This document shows, piece after piece, positions 6,620 through 13,517 of a stretch of DNA of 24,000 nt; positions within the stretch are counted from its first letter, which is position 1; each line of letters begins with the position of its first letter. The stretch lies in IMG/VR virus record IMGVR_UViG_3300005577_000084, positions 1-24,000 of that record; one strand, 5' to 3'. The translations under genes were made by a program, and so were the position numbers. The DNA is from a virus. A model generated the notes under the pieces. It worked only from the letters and a program-made list of their open reading frames with translations, was not told where the DNA came from and did not search any database.

Positions 6620-6941
6620 ACCTGTAGCCCACCGTATTGTAGTTAAGCCTTATGCCATTGAAGAACATGATGAAGCATATAAGGCAGCTAAGCGAATGGG
6701 TCTTGATTTGAGTTTAGAAAAAACTGTAAATCGAGAACAAGCCGCTGTTGATCGAGGAACTGTTGTTTCTTTTGGTCCAACAGTGTTTAAAGATTTTGGT
6801 ACTGATAATCCTCTTACTATTGGCGATGAAATTGTTTATGCTCGCCATGCTGGTAAGCAGGTGGAAGACATTTATACCAAAGATAAGTTCGTCATCATCA
6901 ATGATGAGGACGTTGTAGCAATTTTCCGCAAGGCGGAATAA
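6606..6941 (+). CDS. GroES-like co-chaperonin
   Basis: A 111-residue Cpn10-fold protein. The family pattern is clear: a first strand HRIVVKPY, a loop, then AAVDRGTVVSFGPTVF, PLTIGDEIVYARHAGK and a final FVIINDEDVVAIF. The segment between strands (about 18-46) is longer than the GroES mobile loop, as in the T4 co-chaperonin gp31, which replaces host GroES so that GroEL can fold the phage capsid protein. Here it lies immediately before scaffold and capsid genes, so help with capsid folding is a sound inference. No GroEL gene is present, so it would use host GroEL. AAGGAGA is just upstream; ATG 6606 or ATG 6612 could be the start. Confidence 0.85.
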   Translation: MIMIEPVAHRIVVKPYAIEEHDEAYKAAKRMGLDLSLEKTVNREQAAVDRGTVVSFGPTVFKDFGTDNPLTIGDEIVYARHAGKQVEDIYTKDKFVIINDEDVVAIFRKAE

Positions 6942-6963
6942 CTTTCTTAGAAAAGAGGCTTAA

Positions 6964-7710
6964 GTGGCTGAACAAGAAGACAACCAACCCCAATATACTG
7001 AAACCGAACAACGGGCCATGGAACAAGGCTGGGTGCCGAAGGACCAATGGACTGGTGAAGGAAAGTGGCGTGATGCCGAATCTTTCCTTGATCGAGGTGA
7101 GCTGTTTGGTAAAATTGATGCACAAAACCGTGAGATTAAGTCTACGCGACAAGCTCTGCAAGCTCTTCAACAGCATTATGCTAAAATGTCTGAAGTAGAG
7201 TATAAGCGCGCCCTCGACACCTTGAAGAAGGAAAAGAAGGAAGCTCTGCTTGAGAACGATGCTGATGCTGTTTTGGAAGCTGACGAGAAGATTGCTGCGC
7301 TGCGCGAAGTGAAGCAACAAGCTCCAGCTGTGCAACAAGAACCTGAACAACTCCATCCGGAATTTGTGAATTGGGTAAACCGTAATCCTTGGTATTCAAG
7401 CAATGCAGCTATGGCTGGTGCAGCTGACCGTATTGGTAATATGCTGCGAGCACAAGGTATGGCTCCTTCTGAAATTCTCCGAGAAGTGGAGAAGGAAATC
7501 AAGAAGGAATTTGCTCACAAGTTTACGAACCCCAATCGTGAAAAAGCCCCCTCTGTTGAAGGCGGAGGCACGCAGAGTGGTGGTACTCGAAATGATCGTA
7601 TTCAACTTTCTGAAGTTGAAGAGCAAGTTATGAAGAAGCTGGTAGGCAGTGGTGTTCTTACCAAAGAACAATACATCGCTGATATCCGCAAAGCACGAGA
7701 GAGGCAATGA
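6964..7710 (+). CDS. Scaffolding protein (capsid assembly)
   Basis: A 248-residue, highly charged helical protein placed between portal and capsid genes. The N-terminal block EQGWVPKDQWTGEGKWRDAE, followed by SFLDRGELFGKID, resembles scaffolding proteins of podoviruses. Residues about 45-115 are coiled-coil-like (Glu/Lys/Ala/Gln). The C-terminal part ends in a basic helix (KEQYIADIRKARERQ), matching the capsid-binding helix of P22-type scaffolds. It would act as the internal assembly core and leave the mature head. Translation starts at GTG 6964 with an AGAGG-like site about six bases upstream. The stop overlaps the next start (ATGATGA). Confidence 0.82.
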   Translation: MAEQEDNQPQYTETEQRAMEQGWVPKDQWTGEGKWRDAESFLDRGELFGKIDAQNREIKSTRQALQALQQHYAKMSEVEYKRALDTLKKEKKEALLENDADAVLEADEKIAALREVKQQAPAVQQEPEQLHPEFVNWVNRNPWYSSNAAMAGAADRIGNMLRAQGMAPSEILREVEKEIKKEFAHKFTNPNREKAPSVEGGGTQSGGTRNDRIQLSEVEEQVMKKLVGSGVLTKEQYIADIRKARERQ

Positions 7711-8120
7711 TGACCCAAATGAAAGAAGCAATCGCTAAGGCCCCTAGTGGGCGTGTTCGCCGCACTGGTTTGAGTCGGCGTAATGTGCTTACCGCAGAAG
7801 GTAAGGAACCGGGCTATGTGTATCGGTTTGTTAATGATTCGGAAGACCGAGTGCAAGAATTCCTAGATCGTGGATACGAAATTGTCCCATCTAGCAAAGT
7901 GAAGGTTGGCGACAAACGTGTCGACCGCGCTGGAAGTGAGGGTTCTGTCTCTCAAACTTCTGTTGGTGGCGGTAAGAAGGCTATTTTGATGCGACAGCGT
8001 GAGGATTATTATCATGAAGACGCTAAAGCAAAACAAGATTATGTCAACGATACGGAACGCGCAACCCGGGAAAAAGCTACTGAAGGAACTTACGGAAAGC
8101 TTGATGCTTTTTACAAGTAA
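7707..8120 (+). CDS. Conserved phage head-module protein, function unknown
   Basis: A 137-residue protein. The core RRNVLTAEGKEPGYVYRFVN, then RVQEFLDRGYEIV, a KVGDKRVD stretch, LMRQREDYYHEDAKAKQ and an acidic/basic helical end, recalls a protein found between scaffold and capsid genes in many podoviruses. I know no established function. Tyr-rich N-terminal and helical C-terminal halves suggest a small two-part fold. ATG 7707 overlaps the scaffold stop, with GAGAGAGG just upstream; a second ATG follows at 7710. Its region after the stop can base-pair with the next gene's ribosome site (8116-8169). Confidence 0.7.
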   Translation: MMTQMKEAIAKAPSGRVRRTGLSRRNVLTAEGKEPGYVYRFVNDSEDRVQEFLDRGYEIVPSSKVKVGDKRVDRAGSEGSVSQTSVGGGKKAILMRQREDYYHEDAKAKQDYVNDTERATREKATEGTYGKLDAFYK

Positions 8121-8169
8121 TTTCTCTTGGTAATTTTCCTGTTTGTTTATTTTCTTTTGGAGAATTACT
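8116..8169 (+). promoter_or_regulatory. Possible long-range stem masking the 8171 ribosome site
   Basis: AGTAATTTCTC (8116-8126), which contains the stop codon of the gene before, can pair with GAGAATTACT (8160-8169), which contains the GGAGA ribosome site of the gene after. Ten pairs form with one bulged T and a 33-base T-rich loop. If formed, it would tie translation of the second gene to ribosomes ending the first. The long loop makes it weaker than the similar element at 18189-18227. Confidence 0.3.
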
Positions 8170-8170
8170 A

Positions 8171-8797
8171 ATGTCTAGTGTTTCGCGTATTAACGGATTT
8201 CGGTACGTTAAGAACGTTGTAGGCGGTTCTATGACTGCGCAGGCTGAAACCTGCTTTGTCCCCGCCTCTGACGCGACGGTCATTATGGTTGGTGATGCTG
8301 TTCAGTTGCTGGGTGATGCCCGCAATCCGACTGGTGTTCCCACGGTGACGCGTCAAGCTACTGCTACGGGTGTTCCGTATGGTATTGTGATTGGTATTGG
8401 TTTTGAGGGTATGGGTGATGTGCAGAACGTTCCTCCGGTGAATGATCTGAATACGCCTGTTTATCGTCGTGCTAACACCGATCGTTATCTGCTTGTGATT
8501 ACTGATCCGAATGCAGTGTTTGAAGTTCAACTTGCTGGTGCTGGCCCTGCTGCTGCAACGGCAACGGCTAACGTTGGTCTGAATGGTCAATTCCTTTTGA
8601 CTGCTGGTAACACCTCGTCTGGTGCTTCTGGTATGCAGCTGGATTCGGCTGGTTTGGCGACTACGGCTACTCTTCCTCTGAAGATTGTTGGCTTCCCCTA
8701 TCGTCCTGATAATGTTCCCGGTGATGCATTCTTCTCGTACTACGTGAAGCTCAACGGTTCGACCCTCAGCAACGGTACTGGCCAAGTCGGCGTCTAA
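8171..8797 (+). CDS. Probable capsid decoration / virion protein
   Basis: A 208-residue protein immediately before the major capsid gene. The N-terminal RINGFRYVKNV, then CFVPASDATVIMVGDAVQLL, PVYRRANTDRYLLVITDPNA and VFEVQL, resembles a widespread small virion protein of tailed phages. The Gly/Ala/Thr-rich, beta-prone composition fits a capsid-surface or cement protein. The identification as decoration rests on gene position and composition. The start ATG 8171 has GGAGA about eight bases upstream; that ribosome site may be masked by a stem starting at the preceding stop. The stop is 19 bases before the capsid gene. Confidence 0.65.
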   Translation: MSSVSRINGFRYVKNVVGGSMTAQAETCFVPASDATVIMVGDAVQLLGDARNPTGVPTVTRQATATGVPYGIVIGIGFEGMGDVQNVPPVNDLNTPVYRRANTDRYLLVITDPNAVFEVQLAGAGPAAATATANVGLNGQFLLTAGNTSSGASGMQLDSAGLATTATLPLKIVGFPYRPDNVPGDAFFSYYVKLNGSTLSNGTGQVGV

Positions 8798-8816
8798 TTT
8801 TTAGGAAAGGTAGAAT

Positions 8817-9725
8817 ATGTCTATCATTAATTCTGGTAGTTTTGCCAAGGCCCTCTGGCCTGGTGTAAACGCTTGGTACGGAAAGTCGTACAACGACTAT
8901 CCTGTTGAGTATACTGATCTGTTTGATACTTACAAGTCTAACAAGGCTTTTGAAGAAGACGTCGGTATCTCTTCGTTTGGTCTGGCTGTGCAAAAGCCTG
9001 AAGGTGCTCCGATTACGTATGACGGTGAGCGTCAAGGGTTCATTACTCGCTACCAACACGTTGTGTTTGCGCTCGGCTTCATCATCACTCGTGAAGTGAT
9101 GGAAGACGACCAATACGACATTGTCGGTCAGCGTAAGGCTAATGCCCTCGCCCGTTCGATTCGTCAAACGAAGGAAATCTTCGGTGCTAACGTGTATAAT
9201 CGTGCATTCAATGCTGCCTTTACTGGTGGTGATGGTGTGTCGATGATTAACGCTGCTCATCCGAATATCGCTGGTGGTACTTGGTCCAACCAAATTGCTA
9301 CCGCTGCTGACCTTTCGGAAGCTGCTCTTGAACAAGCACAAATTGACATTGCTGCTTTCACGGATGATCGTGGTCTGCTCATTGCAGCTCGCCCCGCCAG
9401 CCTGATTGTGCCGCGTCAACTGCTGTTTGAAGCAAACCGTATCCTGTATACGGATGGTCGTGTTGGTACTGATGCGAATGACCTCAATGCTCTTAAGAAG
9501 CTTGGTGTTATTCCGAAGTGTGTTACCAACCATTACCTCACCGACAACGATGCATGGTTTATCCGTACTGACGTTAACGATGGTATGAAGTATTTTGAAC
9601 GCCGTGCCGATTCGTTCGACATGGATAATGACTTCGATACCGACAATGCCAAGTTTAAGGCTATGTCGCGTTATTCGTTTGGTTGGACTGATCCTCGTGG
9701 TATCTACGGTAGTCCTGGGGCCTGA
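8817..9725 (+). CDS. Major capsid protein
   Basis: The main shell protein, 302 residues. It carries the blocks of a well-known podovirus capsid family: WYGKSYNDYPVEYTDLF, KAFEEDVGISSFGLA, ITRYQHVVFALGFIITREVM, SIRQTKEIFGANVYNRAFNA, LEQAQIDIAAFTDDRGL and a C-terminal FGWTDPRGIYGSPGA. These proteins are expected to adopt the HK97 capsid fold. A strong AGGAAAGG (8803-8810) precedes ATG 8817. Lysine and leucine codons lean to AAG and CTG/CTC, unlike the AT-leaning gene after it, fitting high expression. The stop overlaps the start of the endonuclease VII-like gene. Confidence 0.93.
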   Translation: MSIINSGSFAKALWPGVNAWYGKSYNDYPVEYTDLFDTYKSNKAFEEDVGISSFGLAVQKPEGAPITYDGERQGFITRYQHVVFALGFIITREVMEDDQYDIVGQRKANALARSIRQTKEIFGANVYNRAFNAAFTGGDGVSMINAAHPNIAGGTWSNQIATAADLSEAALEQAQIDIAAFTDDRGLLIAARPASLIVPRQLLFEANRILYTDGRVGTDANDLNALKKLGVIPKCVTNHYLTDNDAWFIRTDVNDGMKYFERRADSFDMDNDFDTDNAKFKAMSRYSFGWTDPRGIYGSPGA

Positions 9726-10102
9726 TGAATAAATCACATACTAAGGAATCCTGGGCTCAGTATATGAGGGATTATCGAAAGAAAAATCCTTCAAAGATGA
9801 AAGCAATTGATTTAAAGAAACGTTTTGGTATTTCTCTTGAAGATTACACATCGTTATATGAAAAACAAAACGGGGTTTGTGCGATTTGCCAATTACCCGA
9901 AAAATCAGTTGATTATCGTACTGGAGAAGTACGTTCTCTAGCTGTAGATCATTGTCATACAAAAGGACACATTCGTGGTCTTTTATGTTCTGATTGTAAT
10001 ACAGCTTTAGGATTACTAAAGGACAATCCTGAATTGCTGATTAAAGCAGCAAAGTATGTGACAGAAAGGAATTTATATGATTCTCAAAAATCAGGAGCAT
10101 AA
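9725..10102 (+). CDS. Endonuclease VII-like HNH nuclease, copy 1
   Basis: A 125-residue protein of the recombination endonuclease VII type. Zinc ligands are Cys52/Cys55 (CAIC) and Cys88/Cys91 (CSDC). The catalytic beta-beta-alpha part is DHCH at 75-78 with IRGLLC and Asn92. The leading YTSLYEKQNGVCAIC and trailing lysine-rich helix are typical. T4 endonuclease VII resolves branched DNA before packaging, but small free-standing relatives in phage structural modules are often homing nucleases. The ATG overlaps the capsid stop (ATGA). Codons are more A/T-rich than in the capsid gene. A second relative lies at 11227-11589; the two look like independent insertions or a duplicated type. Confidence 0.85.
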   Translation: MNKSHTKESWAQYMRDYRKKNPSKMKAIDLKKRFGISLEDYTSLYEKQNGVCAICQLPEKSVDYRTGEVRSLAVDHCHTKGHIRGLLCSDCNTALGLLKDNPELLIKAAKYVTERNLYDSQKSGA

Positions 10103-10104
10103 TC

Positions 10105-10533
10105 ATGGGTATTAAACAAGTTGATTTGGTAACCATCCTGTCCAGCGGCCCCTCGCCGCTGAATCCTCCGGGTAAACCGGTATATACGAAGGTGTTCCAA
10201 GTTACTCGTTCTAATACCGTCTCGACTTTGAAGGCTATGCTTCCTGCACAAGCTTCCATCCTTAGCATTGAGCAAAAGGTGGGAGCTGTCAGTAATGCTG
10301 GCACTACTGCTTCGGTTACTCTGACGGTGACGAGTAATTCTGGTACGCTGTCTACCGGTTCGGTGAATGAACTCACGGCGGGAACTTCGGATACGTTGGT
10401 CCCTATGACGAATCTGCCGAACATCGAGCCAGTGCCTTTAGCGGGCGACATTTCTATCTCTGCAGTTTATGCAGAAACGGGAACTCCTGCTACCCTTGGC
10501 GGGCCGTGGAATTTTGTAGTTACGTACACGTAA
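10105..10533 (+). CDS. Unknown, probable virion protein downstream of capsid
   Basis: A 142-residue Thr/Ser/Val/Pro-rich protein with almost no charged clusters, predicted beta-rich (ASVTLTVTSNSGTLSTGSVN). It looks like a small virion component such as a head-tail or surface protein, but I cannot name a family. AGGAG (10093-10097) is seven bases before ATG 10105. The stop is followed at once by a strong intrinsic terminator, so it ends the capsid transcription unit. Confidence 0.65.
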   Translation: MGIKQVDLVTILSSGPSPLNPPGKPVYTKVFQVTRSNTVSTLKAMLPAQASILSIEQKVGAVSNAGTTASVTLTVTSNSGTLSTGSVNELTAGTSDTLVPMTNLPNIEPVPLAGDISISAVYAETGTPATLGGPWNFVVTYT

Positions 10534-10536
10534 TTT

Positions 10537-10562
10537 AAAAAGGGGCCTTTGTGCCCCTTTTT
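10537..10562 (+). terminator. Intrinsic (rho-independent) terminator
   Basis: AAAAAGGGGC (10537-10546) and GCCCCTTTTT (10553-10562) are perfect 10-base arms around a 6-base loop; the 3' arm supplies the T-run, extended by CTTTTT. It lies between the stop at 10531-10533 and the next gene's ribosome site. Genes continue on the same strand, so it probably reduces rather than ends transcription into the tail genes. Confidence 0.88.
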
Positions 10563-10578
10563 CTTTTTAAGGACTTTT

Positions 10579-10860
10579 ATGGCTTCTCCTACCTCACAGA
10601 GTACAGGACTATTAGCAGTAAATACGTATAATGGTTTGTATGTTGGTAAGAACATCATCAATGGTGTTATTGCCCAACCCGGCGCAACTGTCACCGTTTG
10701 GGATAGTTTAACGGCTGGCAGCGGTAATGTTGTAGTTCAGATTGTTAATGCGGGCACAAGCTCTTTAGACCATGTGTTTAATCTTGGTGTTCGTTGTGAT
10801 ATTGGGCTTAGTATTACTGTTTCTGGTGCCCCAGGCACCGTATATTTTGGTGCGAATTAA
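10579..10860 (+). CDS. Small beta-rich protein, unknown
   Basis: A 93-residue protein, Gly/Val/Thr/Asn-rich with few charges, probably all beta (ATVTVWDSLTAGSGNVVVQI). I do not recognise a family; position suggests a virion part. ATG 10579 is preceded by TAAGGAC. The 14 bases TAAGGACTTTTATG at this start recur exactly before the gene at 16002. The next gene begins nine bases after this stop, in the same reading frame and without a ribosome site, so a single TAA separates the two products. Confidence 0.65.
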   Translation: MASPTSQSTGLLAVNTYNGLYVGKNIINGVIAQPGATVTVWDSLTAGSGNVVVQIVNAGTSSLDHVFNLGVRCDIGLSITVSGAPGTVYFGAN

Positions 10861-10869
10861 TTAATTTTT

Positions 10870-11217
10870 ATGCCACAGAATCGACTAATTCTCGGCGACT
10901 GGAATGCTATATGTGATATCTGTGGCCTGAAACTAAAAGCGTCACAGTTGAGGAAAGACTGGCGTGGTTTAATGGTTTGTAAAGAAGACTATGAACAGCG
11001 TCATCCTCAAGACTTCTTACGAGTTAGGGCAGATGATCCAAGTGTTCCATGGACTCGTCCACAAGGAGCAAACCAATTTACTGGCCCAGCATGTTTTGTT
11101 TGGGATATTGAGGCATTTGCTGGCTTAGCTACAGCTGGATGTGCCCAAGCTGGTAAAGTTTTACCCTTCACTTCTATTCAATTGTGGGCATTAAAATTCC
11201 CACCTCCCGCAGCTTAA
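10870..11217 (+). CDS. Conserved phage protein with partial zinc-finger motif
   Basis: A 115-residue protein. Cys15 and Cys18 (CDIC), then LRKDWRGLMVCKEDYEQRHP with Cys37 and nearby Asp40 or His45, look like a small zinc site. The block GDWNA-CDICG...GLMVCKEDYE-RHPQDF is one I recall from many phage genomes as an uncharacterised protein near capsid or tail genes. The second half carries RADDPSVPWTRP. No Shine-Dalgarno lies before ATG 10870, and the sequence between the upstream stop and this ATG is only nine A/T bases in the same frame, so translation probably depends on re-initiation after the preceding gene. Confidence 0.72.
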   Translation: MPQNRLILGDWNAICDICGLKLKASQLRKDWRGLMVCKEDYEQRHPQDFLRVRADDPSVPWTRPQGANQFTGPACFVWDIEAFAGLATAGCAQAGKVLPFTSIQLWALKFPPPAA

Positions 11218-11226
11218 AGGAATTCC

Positions 11227-11589
11227 ATGGCTGATAAAAAGAAAGAGCAAGCAAAGCGAGCACAAGAAAAATATAGGCAAACAGAAAAATATCTTTGTAC
11301 TATGTGGAAAAATCATTTACGACGAAAATACCACATGACTATAGAAGATTATGATTCTTTGCTAGTAGCTCAAAATTATGCTTGTCGTATTTGTGGAAAG
11401 ATTGGAGCTGATCGAGGATGGTTAACTAAAAGACAACGGATAAATTTATTTGTTGATCATTGTCATATCACAGGTAAAATCAGAGGCCTTCTTTGTCACA
11501 ACTGTAATGCCGGTTTAGGTATGTTTACAGATTCTATAGATACCCTGAGCAATGCAATTGCTTACCTAAAGGAGAATTCCCTTGAGTGA
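11227..11589 (+). CDS. Endonuclease VII-like HNH nuclease, copy 2
   Basis: A 120-residue protein with the same architecture as the copy at 9725-10102: a basic helical start, YDSLLVAQNYACRICGK (Cys53/Cys56), VDHCHITGKIRGLLCHNCN (Asp77, His78, Cys79, His80, Cys90/Cys93, Asn94) and a C-terminal helix. Outside this core the two differ a good deal, so they are not a recent duplication. Homing activity or DNA branch resolution are the alternatives. AAAGGAA precedes ATG 11227. The end overlaps the next gene, which starts at TTG inside its last codons. The A/T-rich codons stand out against the fibre gene that follows. Confidence 0.85.
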   Translation: MADKKKEQAKRAQEKYRQTEKYLCTMWKNHLRRKYHMTIEDYDSLLVAQNYACRICGKIGADRGWLTKRQRINLFVDHCHITGKIRGLLCHNCNAGLGMFTDSIDTLSNAIAYLKENSLE

Positions 11590-12655
11590 TACCTTATTTA
11601 CTGACGCAACTTCTACCACGCCTGGGACGACCATTGTGTCGTCTTGGTTGAATGATGTTAACACTGCAACGTATGACCGTCTGACGTCTGTTGCAGGAAC
11701 TAATACAATTACGGCTACTGGCCCTACTTCTATGACGGCGTATGCCGCAGGCCAGAATTTCTATATTGTCCCAGCAGCTTCCAATACTGGCGCTGTTACC
11801 TTGAACATTAATGGGCTTGGTGCTAAGAATGTCACCAAGTACGGCACTACGGCTCTTGTTGCTGGCGACATGCTGATCAATGGTGTGTACGAGGTCAGCT
11901 ATGACGGCACCCAGTTCCAACTGATTAATCCCAGTACATTTAACTTATCGCAGGTTGTTCCCATTACGAATGGCGGCACTGGGGCTACCACGGCTTCCCA
12001 AGCGCTGATTAACTTAGGAGCTATAGGACGGCTCATCGCAGTTCAAGTATTCACTGCAAGTGGTACGTACACTCCAACAGCTGGAATGAACAGTGTGATT
12101 GTCGAGGCTATTGGAGGAGGCGGGGGCGGAGGTGGCGCCGTGGTCACGGGTGCGGGCCAACTCAGTGGAGGGACAGGAGGCGGAGGAGGTGCTTACACTA
12201 GAGGGCGTTTTACTTCTCCAGGCACTCAAACTGTCACTATTGGTGCGAAGGGAATTGGAGTCACGGGGTCTAATGGCACCGCTGGTACAGCAACATCGTT
12301 TGGGGCACTGCTCACTGCTCCAGGCGGAGGTGGAGGCCAGGCCAGCCCTGCCTCTACCATTCTAGTGGTTGTTGGAGGTACTGCAGCGGCGTTAGGCACT
12401 GGTGGTAATATCAGTGCTTCCAGAGGCAAGCATGGTGGTTATCTTGCCACAGGGGCGGCATTTGGTGCTCCAGGTGCTGATGGTCCTTGGGGAGGAGGTG
12501 CTCCAATTAATGGCGCAAATGCGGACGGGATAAGCGTAGCGGCCACTGACTATGGTGCTGGAGGTGGTGGTTCCGCCAATAACGCCTCACAAGTCACCAC
12601 CAGAAAAGGCGGCGACGGTGGGGGCGGTCTTCTTATTGTATATGAATACAGTTAA
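11582..12655 (+). CDS. Glycine-rich tail fibre / receptor-binding protein
   Basis: A 357-residue protein, probably a trimeric fibre or adhesin tip that touches the host. Residues about 1-125 are beta-rich with Ser/Thr/Asn repeats. About residue 127 the fibre motif NGGTGATTASQALINLG appears, a hallmark of phage tail fibres. From about 157, FTASGTYTPTAGMNSVIVEA leads into a glycine-rich domain (runs of up to eight Gly) ending in LLIVYEYS; similar domains form the polyglycine sandwich tips of some adhesins. The start is TTG 11582, with AAAGGAG six bases upstream, overlapping the preceding stop. No enzymatic tailspike motif is visible. Confidence 0.8.
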   Translation: MSDTLFTDATSTTPGTTIVSSWLNDVNTATYDRLTSVAGTNTITATGPTSMTAYAAGQNFYIVPAASNTGAVTLNINGLGAKNVTKYGTTALVAGDMLINGVYEVSYDGTQFQLINPSTFNLSQVVPITNGGTGATTASQALINLGAIGRLIAVQVFTASGTYTPTAGMNSVIVEAIGGGGGGGGAVVTGAGQLSGGTGGGGGAYTRGRFTSPGTQTVTIGAKGIGVTGSNGTAGTATSFGALLTAPGGGGGQASPASTILVVVGGTAAALGTGGNISASRGKHGGYLATGAAFGAPGADGPWGGGAPINGANADGISVAATDYGAGGGGSANNASQVTTRKGGDGGGGLLIVYEYS

Positions 12656-12665
12656 GGGTAAAGGT

Positions 12666-13037
12666 ATGTCTATGTCATTAGAATCAGGCGTCGTGGGCGC
12701 CATTGTAGCGAAGGTCGGTGCAGCAAAAGCTCTCGGCCTTGGAGCAGCCTTGATTGGGGCTGCAATCATGTGTGTCTTCCGTCCCCCGAAGACACGAAAA
12801 GAACTGTTCTATCAAGGAGCAGTTGCTCTTGGTAGCTCCATGCTATTTGGTGGCTTTGGAGTGGCCCTTGTAGACAGCTGGCTCCATCTAGGAGTGGATA
12901 CACTTACAGTGCCTGTCCATGGCCTTATTGGTGCCCTTAGTTGGGGTATCTTTGGTGGCCTTGCCCATTTTAGGGATGAGAAGCTGGCCAAGGACCCTCT
13001 ACAGGCGATAAAAGATGTTAAAGACTCTATTAAGTAA
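12666..13037 (+). CDS. Holin-like membrane protein
   Basis: A 123-residue protein with three hydrophobic segments (about 8-37, 48-70 and 82-102) separated by short charged turns (RPPKTRKE) and ending in a charged cytoplasmic tail (RDEKLAKDPLQAIKDVKD). It lies directly before the Rz/Rz1 spanins, which suggests a class I type holin that opens the inner membrane and releases the endolysin. I recognise no specific holin family, so the role is inferred from topology and neighbours. ATG 12666 (MSMS) or ATG 12672 could be the start; AAGGG and AAAGG sites suit them respectively. The end overlaps the Rz start by 23 bases. Confidence 0.6.
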   Translation: MSMSLESGVVGAIVAKVGAAKALGLGAALIGAAIMCVFRPPKTRKELFYQGAVALGSSMLFGGFGVALVDSWLHLGVDTLTVPVHGLIGALSWGIFGGLAHFRDEKLAKDPLQAIKDVKDSIK

Positions 13038-13365
13038 TTGGAAATGGTATGCAGCAGGCTTTTTATTGGTTTTGTGGAGCTTGGGTGTTTGGCATCTTAG
13101 TGCTCGAATTACTGAGAATAGTTACTTGCAACTTCAGTTAAATCAGGCAAACGCATTCATTACTGCTAACACACAAAATGAAGCATTGCGTGCTGATATT
13201 TCCAAAACATTACAAGAAGCTTTGGCTAAATACAGCGCAGATAACAAACAAAACATAAAGGATATTTATGATGGTTTGGCTAAAGACCCTCGCTATAAGT
13301 CTTGTCGTGTCACTGACAGCGTGCGCAACGCATTACAGAGACAGCTCGACAGTCAAGCCAAGTGA
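13015..13365 (+). CDS. Rz: Inner-membrane spanin subunit (Rz-like)
   Basis: A 116-residue protein with one N-terminal membrane anchor (about 11-28, WYAAGFLLVLWSLGVWHL) followed by a periplasmic Gln/Asn/Ala-rich helix (30-90) and a C-terminal DPRYKSCRVTDSVRNALQRQ, a layout shared by Rz-type i-spanins. Together with Rz1 it fuses inner and outer membranes after the wall is cut. Cys97 could form an intermolecular disulfide. The ribosome site is weak, and the start lies within the end of the holin gene, so translation is probably coupled. The Rz1-like gene begins within it in the +1 frame. Confidence 0.82.
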   Translation: MLKTLLSNWKWYAAGFLLVLWSLGVWHLSARITENSYLQLQLNQANAFITANTQNEALRADISKTLQEALAKYSADNKQNIKDIYDGLAKDPRYKSCRVTDSVRNALQRQLDSQAK

Positions 13366-13516
13366 AGATTCTATGCAGGAGTGTCCTCGTGTGGAAAGCA
13401 AAGCACCGGAAGATTTTGGCCAATCTCTTGAGCTAAACAGTGCTTTGCTTTCTATGTATGATGAATGCCGGTTGCGTCATCGTGCACTCCGTGAGTTTGA
13501 ATTAAAAAGGAAATGA
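13268..13516 (+). CDS. Rz1: Outer-membrane spanin lipoprotein (Rz1-like)
   Basis: An 82-residue protein with a lipoprotein signal: Lys near the N-terminus, hydrophobic TLAISLVVS and lipobox LTAC with Cys19 as the lipidated residue. The mature part is short and has no further membrane segment. Its first 98 bases lie inside the Rz gene in another frame, the arrangement typical of overlapping spanin pairs, and it then extends past the Rz stop. AAAGGA (13257-13262) serves ATG 13268 or ATG 13271. The mature protein is longer than in the fully embedded lambda Rz1. An outer membrane is needed for this protein, so the host is Gram-negative. Confidence 0.82.
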   Translation: MMVWLKTLAISLVVSLTACATHYRDSSTVKPSEDSMQECPRVESKAPEDFGQSLELNSALLSMYDECRLRHRALREFELKRK

Positions 13517-13517
13517 T

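Noticed and set aside
8766-9737. Long - strand open frames opposite the decoration and capsid genes (also 8168-8785)
   Set aside because: They mirror strongly coding + strand genes; their Thr/Ile/Arg-rich translations are typical antisense shadows of highly expressed genes, and no ribosome site fits.
8817-10102. Programmed frameshift fusing capsid protein to the following gene
   Set aside because: No slippery heptamer precedes the capsid stop, and the next gene is an independent endonuclease VII-like protein with its own start.
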